A stretch of 64,000 bases of DNA from Allomuricauda sp. (lineage in GTDB: Bacteria > Bacteroidota > Bacteroidia > Flavobacteriales > Flavobacteriaceae): assembly GCF_002699205.1 (NCBI RefSeq), contig NZ_PABT01000037.1, positions 24,031-88,030 on the forward strand, read 5' to 3'. The position numbers and the translations under genes were made by a program. Positions within the stretch are counted from its first letter, which is position 1. Every line of letters starts with the position of its first letter. The notes beneath the pieces were generated by a model. The model saw only the letters and a program-made list of their open reading frames with translations, did not search any database and was not told where the DNA came from. Positions 30,360-38,752 of this stretch are shown in pieces.

Positions 30360-31655
30360 TCAGTTACCCACAAAAGTAGTCCCCAAGGTAACAATGAATG
30401 CATTGAGGCCATCACTACGGTCATATTGACTAAAACGGAGATTGATGGTCTTCAGTCCAAAATTAAGCACTCTGGCACTTGTAAAAATATCTTTGTACTG
30501 TACCCCTACCCCATATTGATGGGCATTATACCCTGAAAGATCGTAGTCCGAAGTATAGAATTCATACGTGGACAGTGCCTGCTCTTTGGGGTAAAAGTAA
30601 TCAGCTGCAGTCTGGGTATAGTATCGGTAACTTGGATACAGCGTAAACTTATCGGTAAGTTTAAAAGGAACCTCCAAACTGGCGGTATGCGAACTTATTC
30701 CCCAATCGTCCCAATAAAAACGATAGTACGAACGCAACACCACCAAATCATTCAAATAGTAATTCAATCGACCTCCAATGGGTATTTTGAACCTACTATC
30801 GGGTAATTGCTCCACATTGTCCGCCAACTGAAAATCATCGATATAGAAATCTTCGAAATCTGAAAAATACACTCTTTGGAACGGGGTGCTCAACAATCCG
30901 TTCTGGGAAACCACATCCATAAAAAGAGCTCCTTGTAACTTTTGGCTCAAGATCTGTGAAAAGCTTAACGAAAGGGAATAGGAATTTCGTTTTTCATCCT
31001 CAAATGCTGAAAAAATAGGGTCATACGTACCGTTTCCCGTAATTCTACTATCAAAAAAGCCATCTGTCAATTCAATCGGGTACTGTGAGTTCCATTTATC
31101 CAAAAACACATTACCGCTCAGGGTGATTTCCGTATTCTTTTCATTGAACAATTTGGTGTAACTCCCCCCAAAACCAATAGAAAAATAATCGTACTCCGAT
31201 GAAACATAAGCATTGGCGCTCCATATGGAATTACGGTCGTCGGAACTGTGCTGGTAACTTGGATTGATATAGACCAGTAAATCTTTCCTCGATTCCCCCG
31301 AAGAAGCATCAAAAGGTGTTACATTAAGACCACCATCCAAAGGGTTCACATTACTGGAAGACGCCGATGTATACGCTGACAGACCAACATCCACGGTCAA
31401 TATATCATCTTCGTTCATGGGCATCCGCAAAACAATGCTCGAGGTGGCATCCGTTAACTCCTCGGTACCTTCTCCCCCTGTTACGGCTGCATTTTCCCCA
31501 TCTTGATTGTAATAACTAAAAAGCAAATCGACCTCACTTGACTCCAAAACCCTCCGCTTGTATGAAGTATCGTTCTGTTGGGACCAGCATAATGATGCCA
31601 TAAAAATAAACAAGACTATGGAAACGAATTTTGTTGGTCTGGACAACTGGGTCAT
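30360..31655 (-). CDS. DUF3570 outer-membrane beta-barrel protein
   Basis: 431 residues from ATG 31655 (MTQLSRPTKF); a 40-residue upstream extension to 31775 is rejected because it crosses a repeat element and precedes the signal peptide. Signal ends near SLCWSQ-Q. The mature protein is made of amphipathic strands (VDLLFSYYNQDG, LTVDVGLSAYTSASSSN..., YYRFYWDDWGISSHTASLEVP, VGVQYKDIF), as in the DUF3570 family. It belongs with DUF4266, ApbE and thioredoxin genes upstream, a grouping I know from other Bacteroidetes and Proteobacteria. Function unknown; likely the outer-membrane part of an envelope redox or metal-handling system. Confidence 0.8.
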   Translation of the reverse strand: MTQLSRPTKFVSIVLFIFMASLCWSQQNDTSYKRRVLESSEVDLLFSYYNQDGENAAVTGGEGTEELTDATSSIVLRMPMNEDDILTVDVGLSAYTSASSSNVNPLDGGLNVTPFDASSGESRKDLLVYINPSYQHSSDDRNSIWSANAYVSSEYDYFSIGFGGSYTKLFNEKNTEITLSGNVFLDKWNSQYPIELTDGFFDSRITGNGTYDPIFSAFEDEKRNSYSLSLSFSQILSQKLQGALFMDVVSQNGLLSTPFQRVYFSDFEDFYIDDFQLADNVEQLPDSRFKIPIGGRLNYYLNDLVVLRSYYRFYWDDWGISSHTASLEVPFKLTDKFTLYPSYRYYTQTAADYFYPKEQALSTYEFYTSDYDLSGYNAHQYGVGVQYKDIFTSARVLNFGLKTINLRFSQYDRSDGLNAFIVTLGTTFVGN

Positions 31656-31706
31656 AAGGTTTTTTAAATATTGAATACTCGCTATCTGTAATAATCTCCT
31701 TTTGCA

Positions 31707-31791
31707 CGTCATTCCAAATTTATTTCGGAATCTCATTACACTAGTTATCAAAAGCCAAATGAGAACCTGAAACAAGTTCAGGTTGACGAAA
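31707..31791. repeat. REP-like paired inverted repeat
   Basis: CGTCATTCC...TTTCGGAATCTCATT (31708-31738) and ATGAGAACCTGAAACAAGTTCAGGTTGACG (31759-31788) are two related palindromic units in opposite orientation, separated by about 20 bp. This resembles a BIME-type pair of the dispersed repeats common between genes in flavobacterial genomes. It fills the gap between DUF4266 and DUF3570. Confidence 0.6.
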
Positions 31792-31852
31792 ATTTTGTTT
31801 ATGGCAAAATCTGGACAATCATTTTTTTATATTAATCATTTGAAGTTCTCAT

Positions 31853-32062
31853 TCAATTACATCCGCATCCACCTCCTGTTTTACCACCGTTGGCACCGGA
31901 GGAAGCCTCTCTATAAACATGAAAATTGGTTTCGAACCGCTCGCACGGCCTTGCACTCAATTGCATCTCCTCATCGTTCAGGTAAACCTTGTCGTACTCA
32001 CGCACGGCAACACAAGAACTTGAAAGAATCAAAAGTAATAATAGGACAAACGCTTTTCCCAT
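31853..32062 (-). CDS. DUF4266 small lipoprotein
   Basis: 69-residue lipoprotein: signal with lipobox SSCVAVREYDK (Cys17), then YLNDEEMQLSARP and a Gly/Cys-rich end (GGKTGGGCGCN). Short DUF4266 proteins with this AVREYDKVYL...M.L start and glycine-rich C-terminus occur next to DUF3570 and ApbE genes. It begins 12 bp after the apbE stop. The terminal CGC could bind metal; this is inference. Function unknown. Confidence 0.75.
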   Translation of the reverse strand: MGKAFVLLLLLILSSSCVAVREYDKVYLNDEEMQLSARPCERFETNFHVYREASSGANGGKTGGGCGCN

Positions 32063-32074
32063 ACCTTAAATGTA

Positions 32075-33070
32075 CTAATTCGTATCGAACACTATGCCCG
32101 AACTTCGGTGAACTTTGTTCTCACCATCCACCACCACGGCCTCAACACCATCAATCTGATTGATCAGATGAAGGCCGACATCCCTGCCCATGATAAAAAC
32201 TGCTGTGGCCAGGGCATCACACAATTCAGCTTGTTTTGCAAAAATCGATACGCTATTTATTCCTTTGGTAGGATACCCGGTCCGAGGGTCGATAATATGT
32301 GAATATTTTTCCCCATCCAGGACGATGTATTTTTCATAATTGCCCGATGTTGCCACGGAAGACTCTATTACGGGCAACCAACTGAACACTTTATCCTTGC
32401 TAAGCGGATTGGCAATGCCGACCAACCATTTTTCCCCTGTCACTTTGGTTCCCCAAGTGGTAAGGTCTCCAGAAGCATTGATTATTCCGCCCCGAACATC
32501 TTTGGACACCAGAAGTTCTTTGGCTTTATCCGCGGCATATCCTTTTCCAATGGCACCAAATCCTATGCACATCCCTTTTTCGGGCAAAAACACGGTTTGG
32601 TTCTTCTTATCCAATTGTATTTTTTGGTATCCTACTTTTGAAACGGACTTTTTGATTTTTTCTTCTGTGGGAACTTTATCCATGGTGCCATCAAATTTCC
32701 AAATCTCATCCATGGATGCATAGGTGATATCGAAAGCGCCATCGGTAATCTCAGATATTTTGATGGAACGCTCAATCAAATCGAACAACTCTTTGCTCAC
32801 CTTTACAGGTTTAATGCCTGCATTTTTGTTGATCAGGGAAGTTTCGGAATCCTTGTCCCAAGACGAGATGATTTTTTCAATACGTTCAATTTCCGAGACG
32901 GCCTCGTCTATATTTATATAGCCTATCTCCTCGTTTAGGGCCACTACGGTGATCTCAAACCGGGTCCCCATCAGTTTTAGCGTCTTTTTCACGGTTACAT
33001 AATCCTGTTTTCCCTGTCCATAGGAAAGCAAACAAAATAAACCGCACAAAAAAGACACAAACATTTTCAT
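32075..33070 (-). CDS. apbE: FAD:protein FMN transferase ApbE
   Basis: 331-residue exported flavin transferase that attaches FMN to Thr/Ser of extracytoplasmic redox proteins. Signal peptide ends LLSYGQG. Family motifs: MGTRFEITV near the start, ISSWDKDSETSLINKNAG, GAFDITYASM, IGFGAIGKGYAADKA (flavin site), GGIINASGDLTTWG and the Mg-binding HIIDPRTGYPTKGI. Its stop-side neighbour is DUF4266; its start overlaps the thioredoxin gene stop by 4 bp. No substrate carrying an obvious flavinylation motif was found nearby. Confidence 0.93.
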   Translation of the reverse strand: MKMFVSFLCGLFCLLSYGQGKQDYVTVKKTLKLMGTRFEITVVALNEEIGYINIDEAVSEIERIEKIISSWDKDSETSLINKNAGIKPVKVSKELFDLIERSIKISEITDGAFDITYASMDEIWKFDGTMDKVPTEEKIKKSVSKVGYQKIQLDKKNQTVFLPEKGMCIGFGAIGKGYAADKAKELLVSKDVRGGIINASGDLTTWGTKVTGEKWLVGIANPLSKDKVFSWLPVIESSVATSGNYEKYIVLDGEKYSHIIDPRTGYPTKGINSVSIFAKQAELCDALATAVFIMGRDVGLHLINQIDGVEAVVVDGENKVHRSSGIVFDTN

Positions 33071-33504
33071 TTCAGGAACTTGTTAAGCGTCTTTATATAT
33101 TTCTCAGGTTTGGTACGTGCCACAAAACCTGTAGTCCCCAAGACTTGTTCATTGCTGTCCAAGACCACGACCAAAGGAAAATAACCCTTTGGGTTATACT
33201 TTTCCGCTAAGGACTTGTTTACATTTAATTTATCTTGTGGTAGTTGATTTTTCTTTTTTCGGGGAAAATCCGCATTGTACATCACGTAATGTTCGGAAGC
33301 ATAAGCTTTGAACGTTTCACTATCGAATATGTGTTTTTTTAGTCGGATACAGGGCGCGCACCAATCCGATCCAGAAAAAACCAAAACAATGGGCTTGTCC
33401 TCAACAGTCGCCTTGGCAAGAGCATCATCAAAACTATCCTGCCATTCTTGGGCCTGGAGCATACCTGCACAGGTAAATAACAATATGTAGACTAAATATT
33501 TCAT
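33067..33504 (-). CDS. Exported thioredoxin-like protein
   Basis: 145 residues with a signal peptide (cleavage near LQAQ-E) and a thioredoxin fold containing the redox motif WCAPC at 48-52 (LVFSGSDWCAPCIRLKKHIF), then GYFPLVVVLDSNEQVLGTTGF with the cis-proline region. ATGA overlap with apbE shows coupling. Likely a periplasmic disulfide reductase for partners in this cluster, possibly the cysteine-bearing DUF4266 protein (inference). Confidence 0.85.
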   Translation of the reverse strand: MKYLVYILLFTCAGMLQAQEWQDSFDDALAKATVEDKPIVLVFSGSDWCAPCIRLKKHIFDSETFKAYASEHYVMYNADFPRKKKNQLPQDKLNVNKSLAEKYNPKGYFPLVVVLDSNEQVLGTTGFVARTKPEKYIKTLNKFLK

Positions 33505-33523
33505 AAAATTTGGGATTCAAAAA

Positions 33524-33964
33524 CTATTCGTACACCCTTAAAATAGAACCATTGAGTTCCGTATTATAGACTTTGAGCGCTTTTGCGGGAGTATTGTCCA
33601 CTTGATTCAAGGGTGTTCCATCTTGATCAAAACGGGAACCATGTACGTCGCAATAAAAAATACCTCCGTTCTGATCCACAAAACGCACTTGGTCATAGGA
33701 TTGATGACTACAGACCTGGCTGGCCGCCACATATTCCCCTTGCAGGTTTTTAGCGATAACCACCAAGTTTTTCAAAATAAACCCACCATTTTCGGAAAGA
33801 TTTGACGCTTCATCAGAAGTTAGGTCGATGGTAAAGTCCACACCTGTTGGCTCCTCCACCAAGTTACCGTCCACTTCATCTTTAGAACAACCTTGTAAAC
33901 AGGGAAATGTAAGGGCAAAAGCCGCCCCAGCACCTAAACTTCTTAAAAACTCTTTTCTTTCCAT
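33524..33964 (-). CDS. Rieske [2Fe-2S] lipoprotein
   Basis: 146 residues. The N-terminus is MERKEFLRSLGAGAAFALTFPCLQGC, an export signal with a possible lipobox (Cys26). Rieske cluster ligands are visible: Cys85-x-His87 (CSHQ) and Cys105-xx-His108 (CDVHGSRF). Small stand-alone Rieske proteins of this type are electron carriers. It heads the minus-strand cluster (19 bp before the thioredoxin gene), which supports an envelope redox role for the set. Confidence 0.85.
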   Translation of the reverse strand: MERKEFLRSLGAGAAFALTFPCLQGCSKDEVDGNLVEEPTGVDFTIDLTSDEASNLSENGGFILKNLVVIAKNLQGEYVAASQVCSHQSYDQVRFVDQNGGIFYCDVHGSRFDQDGTPLNQVDNTPAKALKVYNTELNGSILRVYE

Positions 33965-34011
33965 AGCGTGAGGTTTATAAATAAGAACGCTATTTCAGAG
34001 TAAATCGTATG

Positions 34012-35190
34012 CTAATATTCAAACTTCCCGTACTGGCTCTCGATGGTCAATTTCTTCTTTTCAGCAGCTTCCACACGGCCGATGATCTGGGCATCTACGT
34101 CAAAACTTTTGGAGATGGCCATAATTTCATCCGCAACCCCCTCATTCACATACAATTCCATACGATGCCCACAATTGAAAACTTGGTACATTTCCTTCCA
34201 ATCGGTTCCAGATTGCTCCTGAATCAATTTGAACAAAGGTGGAATGGAAAACATATTGTCTTTTATGATATGAAGGTCATCCACAAAATGGAGAATCTTG
34301 GTCTGGGCCCCTCCACTACAATGCACCATCCCGTGTATTTCTTCCGAAGTATATTGTTCCAACACTTTTTTAATGATGGGTGCATAGGTACGGGTAGGTG
34401 AAAGCACCAATTTTCCCGCATCAAGAGGTGAACCTGGCACTTCATCCGTTAATTTGATGTTGCCGGAATACACCAATTCTTCGGGAACGGATGCATCAAA
34501 ACTTTCCGGATACTTTGCTGCAAGATATTTGGAGAACACATCATGTCTGGCAGAGGTCAATCCGTTACTGCCCATCCCCCCGTTATATTCCGTCTCGTAA
34601 CTCGCTTTTCCAAAGGAAGCAAGGCCCACGATCACATCCCCTGCTCGGATATTGGCATTGTCGATCACTTTTTTTCGTTCCATTCGAGCCGTTACGGTGG
34701 AATCGACGATAATGGTACGCACCAAATCACCGACATCTGCCGTCTCCCCACCAGTGGAACGAATGGTTATCCCATGTTTGCCCAAATCGGAAATGAGCTC
34801 CTCGGTACCATTGATGATGGCGGATATCACTTCACCTGGAATCAAATTCTTGTTACGCCCAATGGTCGATGAAAGCATGATGTTATCGGTAGCGCCAACG
34901 CAGATCAGATCGTCCACGTTCATAATAAGCGCATCTTGGGCTATACCTTTCCATACCGAAATATCCCCGGTCTCTTTCCAGTACATATAGGCCAATGAGG
35001 ATTTGGTCCCTGCACCATCGGCGTGCATGACCAAGCAATGTTCCTCGCTACCCGTCAAATAATCGGGGACAATTTTGCAGAACGCTTTGGGAAAAAGTCC
35101 TTTATCAATATTCTTGATGGCATTGTGCACATCTTCTTTGGAGGCCGAAACACCTCGTTGGGCATATCTTTTACTGGTATCCGATGACAT
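34012..35190 (-). CDS. purM: Phosphoribosylformylglycinamidine cyclo-ligase (AIR synthetase) PurM
   Basis: Converts FGAM to AIR in purine synthesis with ATP. 392 residues, the longer Bacteroidetes form of PurM. Landmarks: MHADGAGTKSSLAYMY (Gly-rich substrate loop), DALIMNVDDLICVGATD, STGGETADVGDLVRTIIVDS, VIVGLASFGKASYETEYNGGMGSNG, and MVHCSGGAQTKILHF toward the C-terminus. Separate unit downstream of the type III glutamine synthetase terminator. Confidence 0.88.
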   Translation of the reverse strand: MSSDTSKRYAQRGVSASKEDVHNAIKNIDKGLFPKAFCKIVPDYLTGSEEHCLVMHADGAGTKSSLAYMYWKETGDISVWKGIAQDALIMNVDDLICVGATDNIMLSSTIGRNKNLIPGEVISAIINGTEELISDLGKHGITIRSTGGETADVGDLVRTIIVDSTVTARMERKKVIDNANIRAGDVIVGLASFGKASYETEYNGGMGSNGLTSARHDVFSKYLAAKYPESFDASVPEELVYSGNIKLTDEVPGSPLDAGKLVLSPTRTYAPIIKKVLEQYTSEEIHGMVHCSGGAQTKILHFVDDLHIIKDNMFSIPPLFKLIQEQSGTDWKEMYQVFNCGHRMELYVNEGVADEIMAISKSFDVDAQIIGRVEAAEKKKLTIESQYGKFEY

Positions 35191-35204
35191 ATGAATGGTT
35201 TGGG

Positions 35205-35247
35205 CAAAAATAACGGAAAGCCTTCAAATTATTGATAAGCTTTCCGT
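35205..35247 (-). terminator. Terminator of the glnA (type III) gene
   Basis: ACGGAAAGC (35213-35221) and GCTTTCCGT (35239-35247) form a 9-bp stem; on the minus strand it is followed by TATTTTTG. It separates glnA from purM. Confidence 0.7.
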
Positions 35248-35268
35248 CTTTTCCTTGATGGTAAATTT

Positions 35269-37455
35269 CTATTTGGAAAACAGCATCTCGCGATATTTGG
35301 TAAACGGCCACAATTCATCGGCAATCAACTTTTCCAATTTATCGGAATGTTCCCGAATCTTATCAAAATACGGTTTTACATTATTACAATAGGCCTGTGC
35401 CTTTTTGTCCACCATGGACATACCATTGGCACGTTTGCGGGCATCCGTCATTTCATCGGTGAGCTTCTTAATTTCCACTATATGTTCCCCTATTTGTTCC
35501 AAGATATTCAATTGGCTTTCCGCCACTTTTTTGTGGGCAGCTCCGTACACCTCTTTCAGCCCGTGAATATTCTCCAATAAAACATTTTGATATTTTACCG
35601 CAGCGGGAATAATATGGTTGTACACCATTTCTCCCAAAACCCTGCCTTCTATCTGAATATGGAAGATATAGGCTCCCAACTCCACTTCTTTATGTGCCTT
35701 GAGCTCCACTTCGTTCATCACATCCATCTGCTTGAAAAGCTCAAGACTTTGTTTTGAGGTAATTACCTGAAGTGCTTCCGGTGTATTCTTATTGTAGCTC
35801 AGTTTTCGTCTTCGTGCTTCTTCTTGCCATTCAACACCATATCCATCTCCTTCAAAACGGATGCGTTTGGAGGTTTTGATATATTCTCGCAATACATTGA
35901 AAACCGCCTCATCTTTTTTCAGGCCTTTTTTGTCGATCAGGGCATCTACTTCTTTCTTAAAATCGGTAAGCTGTTTGGCCACAATGGTATTGAGGGTGGT
36001 CATGGGCTTGGCACAGTTCATCTTGGCCCCTACCCCTCTCATCTCAAACTTATTTCCAGTGAACGCAAAGGGAGATGTCCGGTTCCTATCCGTGTTGTCC
36101 AACAATATCTCCGGAATCTTGCCCACTACGTTCAGTTTGAGCTCTGTTTTTTCCTGCGGGGACAATTTTCCTTTGGAAACACCTTCCAGTTCATCCAGCA
36201 CATCGCTCAATTGTTTCCCTATAAAAATGGAAATGATAGGTGGCGGTGCTTCATTGGCACCCAACCTGTGGTCGTTGCTCGCCGAAGCAATGGAGGCCCT
36301 CAATAATTCTTCATAAGTATCCACCGCCTTGATGGTATTTACAAAGAATGTCAGGAATTGAAGGTTTTTCATTGGTGTTGTGCCCGGGCTCAATAGGTTT
36401 ACCCCGGTATCCGTACACAGCGACCAATTGTTATGTTTTCCGGATCCATTGACTCCTGCAAACGGCTTTTCATGGAACAGCACCGAGAAGTTATATTTAT
36501 CGGCGATCTCTTCCATGACATCCATCAACAACAAATTGTGATCTACGGAGAGATTGGCCTCCTCAAAAACGGGGGCAAGCTCAAATTGGTTCGGGGCCAC
36601 TTCATTGTGGCGGGTTTTTACCGGTATTCCCAATTTGGTACATTCCTTTTCGAGTTCGCTCATAAAACTGAGCACCCTTGCCGGTATCACCCCAAAGTAA
36701 TGATCGTCCAATTGTTGTCCTTTGGCGGAAAAACTCCCAACCAATGTACGTCCCGTAACAGAAAGATCCAAACGGGAATTGACCAATGATTTGTCTATCA
36801 AAAAATACTCTTGTTCCCAGCCCAAGGTTGCGTGCACCTTTCTTACATTTTTATCAAAATATTGCGCCACCGAAGTCGCTGCTTGGTCCACGGCCTGCAA
36901 GGCCCTCAACAAGGGAGCTTTATTGTCCAGGGCTTCCCCTGTATAGGCCACAAATATGGTGGGTATGCAAAGTGTTGTTTTATAGATAAAAGCCGGGGAA
37001 GTCGGGTCCCAGGCGGTATACCCCCTAGCCTCAAAAGTGTTTCTGATTCCGCCACTGGGAAAACTGGATGCGTCAGGTTCTTGCTGCACCAATTGGGCCC
37101 CTCCAAATTTCTCCATGGCCTTGCCGTTGGGGAGGATATCAAAAAAGGCATCATGCTTTTCCGCAGTGGCCCCTGTCAATGGCTGAAACCAATGTGTATA
37201 GTGGGTAGCACCCATGGAAAGTGCCCAGGCCTTCATCCCTTCCGCTACTTGATCGGCAATCTTGCGGTCTATTTTTGTTCCTTGAAAAATAGCTGATTTT
37301 ACCTTATCGAATGCTTCAGCGGTAAGGAACTGAAGCATTTTTTCTTCATTGAAAACATTCCTTCCGAACAGCTCGGACCTCTTACCTGTTTCATCGATAT
37401 TGGCATGCACCCTATTGTGGCTCTCAGTCAACGCTTGAAATCTTGTTTTCGGCAT
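35269..37455 (-). CDS. glnN: Glutamine synthetase type III
   Basis: ATP-dependent glutamine synthesis from glutamate and ammonia; 728 residues from ATG 37455 (a TTG two codons upstream is less likely). GSIII landmarks: LSMGATHYTHWFQPLTGATAEKHD, FEARGYTAWDPTSPAF, HATLGWEQEYFLIDKSL, VKTRHNEVAPNQFELAPVFEEANL, FAGVNGSGKHNNWSL and NRTSPFAFTGNKFEMRGVGA. This dodecameric class is typical of Bacteroidetes. Divergent from a second synthetase of type II; both probably answer to nitrogen supply, as the amt gene earlier in the window would. Confidence 0.95.
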   Translation of the reverse strand: MPKTRFQALTESHNRVHANIDETGKRSELFGRNVFNEEKMLQFLTAEAFDKVKSAIFQGTKIDRKIADQVAEGMKAWALSMGATHYTHWFQPLTGATAEKHDAFFDILPNGKAMEKFGGAQLVQQEPDASSFPSGGIRNTFEARGYTAWDPTSPAFIYKTTLCIPTIFVAYTGEALDNKAPLLRALQAVDQAATSVAQYFDKNVRKVHATLGWEQEYFLIDKSLVNSRLDLSVTGRTLVGSFSAKGQQLDDHYFGVIPARVLSFMSELEKECTKLGIPVKTRHNEVAPNQFELAPVFEEANLSVDHNLLLMDVMEEIADKYNFSVLFHEKPFAGVNGSGKHNNWSLCTDTGVNLLSPGTTPMKNLQFLTFFVNTIKAVDTYEELLRASIASASNDHRLGANEAPPPIISIFIGKQLSDVLDELEGVSKGKLSPQEKTELKLNVVGKIPEILLDNTDRNRTSPFAFTGNKFEMRGVGAKMNCAKPMTTLNTIVAKQLTDFKKEVDALIDKKGLKKDEAVFNVLREYIKTSKRIRFEGDGYGVEWQEEARRRKLSYNKNTPEALQVITSKQSLELFKQMDVMNEVELKAHKEVELGAYIFHIQIEGRVLGEMVYNHIIPAAVKYQNVLLENIHGLKEVYGAAHKKVAESQLNILEQIGEHIVEIKKLTDEMTDARKRANGMSMVDKKAQAYCNNVKPYFDKIREHSDKLEKLIADELWPFTKYREMLFSK

Positions 37456-37475
37456 ATTCAATTATATTTAATTTT

Positions 37476-37483
37476 CAAATCTA
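37476..37483 (-). promoter_or_regulatory. -7 box of type III glutamine synthetase
   Basis: On the minus strand TAGATTTG fits TAnnTTTG, 20 bp before the ATG at 37455. No good -33 TTG at standard distance, so it may need an activator. Confidence 0.45.
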
Positions 37484-37600
37484 CAATTAAGAATTTAATA
37501 ATATATACTTCAAAAATTACTTTTTTTTCAGTCAACCCTTTTCAAAATAGGGGTAATATAAATAATAACGATAATTTTGTGATTTTACCCCCATAAAAGA

Positions 37601-37629
37601 TTGATAGTTAAATGAAAAAACTATTTTTG
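37601..37629 (+). promoter_or_regulatory. Promoter of type II glutamine synthetase
   Basis: TTG at 37601-37603, 18-bp spacer, TATTTTTG at 37622-37629: a near-ideal Bacteroidetes vegetative promoter giving a leader of about 30 nt before ATG 37667. Confidence 0.6.
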
Positions 37630-37666
37630 TTAATCATAAAATTGAGAACGATTAACTACCGGAATT

Positions 37667-38680
37667 ATGAGCAAATCTAAATTAGAGTATCTATGGTTGG
37701 ATGGCTATGAGCCAACAGCCAACATTAGAAGTAAGACTAGAATAGAAGAGGATTTTAGTGGTAAACTGGAAGATTGCCCGATGTGGTCTTTCGATGGTTC
37801 ATCCACAAAACAGGCCGAAGGCGGCAATTCTGACTGCTTACTGAAACCTGTTGCCATTTACCCAGACCCAGCAAGAAGAAATGGTTATTTGGTTATGACC
37901 GAGGTATTGAACCCAGATGGAACACCTCACGTAAGCAATTCCAGGGCCACCATTGATGATGATGAAGATGATGATTTCTGGTTTGGATTTGAGCAGGAAT
38001 ACTTTATTATGGACACCAGAACACAACTACCTCTTGGATTCCCTGTTGGTGGTTACCCTGGCCCACAAGGTCTTTACTATTGCTCCGTTGGAGGAAGAAA
38101 CACATGGGGAAGAGATTTAGTTGAGGAGCATGCAGACCTTTGTTTGGATGCCGGACTTAACTTTGAAGGTATCAACCAAGAGGTTGCTGCGGGACAGTGG
38201 GAATTCCAATTGTTTGCCAAAGGTGCCAAAAAAGCCGGTGACGAAATATGGGTAGCACGTTATTTGCTACAGAGATTGACCGAGCACTACGGATTCTATA
38301 TTGAGTTCCACCCTAAACCTATCAAAGGAGACTGGAACGGTTCCGGTATGCATGCCAACTTCTCCAACACTTTGTTGAGAACTTGCGGATCCAAAGAAAT
38401 ATATGAAAAAGTATGTGAGGCCTTCCGCCCCGTGACCGATGAGCACATTGCTGTTTATGGAGAGTTTAACGATGAACGCTTAACCGGGCTTCACGAAACA
38501 GCTCACGTATCTGATTTCTCTTATGGTGTTTCCGACAGAGGGGCTTCCATTAGAATTCCGATAATGACCGTGGAGAAAGGTTGGAAAGGCTGGTTGGAAG
38601 ACAGAAGACCTGCATCCAATGCAGATCCATATAAAGTGGCCGCCAGAATCATTAAAACGGTTAAATCCGCGGACGTATAA
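37667..38680 (+). CDS. glnII: Glutamine synthetase type II (eukaryote-like)
   Basis: 337-residue GSII. Landmarks of the eukaryotic-type class: KLEYLWLDGYEPTANIRSKTR, CPMWSFDGSSTKQAEG, FGFEQEYFIMD, GINQEVAAGQWEFQLF, GDWNGSGMHANFS, YGEFNDERLTGLHETA, RGASIRIP. It lacks the C-terminal adenylylation site of type I enzymes, so control is likely transcriptional or by feedback. Divergent from the type III enzyme gene across 210 bp of AT-rich DNA with promoters facing each way. Followed by a strong bidirectional terminator. Confidence 0.94.
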   Translation: MSKSKLEYLWLDGYEPTANIRSKTRIEEDFSGKLEDCPMWSFDGSSTKQAEGGNSDCLLKPVAIYPDPARRNGYLVMTEVLNPDGTPHVSNSRATIDDDEDDDFWFGFEQEYFIMDTRTQLPLGFPVGGYPGPQGLYYCSVGGRNTWGRDLVEEHADLCLDAGLNFEGINQEVAAGQWEFQLFAKGAKKAGDEIWVARYLLQRLTEHYGFYIEFHPKPIKGDWNGSGMHANFSNTLLRTCGSKEIYEKVCEAFRPVTDEHIAVYGEFNDERLTGLHETAHVSDFSYGVSDRGASIRIPIMTVEKGWKGWLEDRRPASNADPYKVAARIIKTVKSADV

Positions 38681-38716
38681 GTACTCGGGTATAAATTAGT
38701 TGTTGATTATAGATAG

Positions 38717-38752
38717 AAACCGTCCCGCATATGTGGGGCGGTTTTTATTTTA
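38717..38752. terminator. Bidirectional terminator after glnII
   Basis: AAACCGTCCC (38717-38726) pairs with GGGGCGGTTT (38735-38744, one G-T pair), loop of 8, then TTTTATTTTAT. It ends within the stop codon region of the convergent exchanger gene. Confidence 0.8.

Noticed and set aside
31656..31775. N-terminal extension of the DUF3570 protein
   Set aside because: It crosses the REP-like repeat and would place about 40 residues before the signal peptide.
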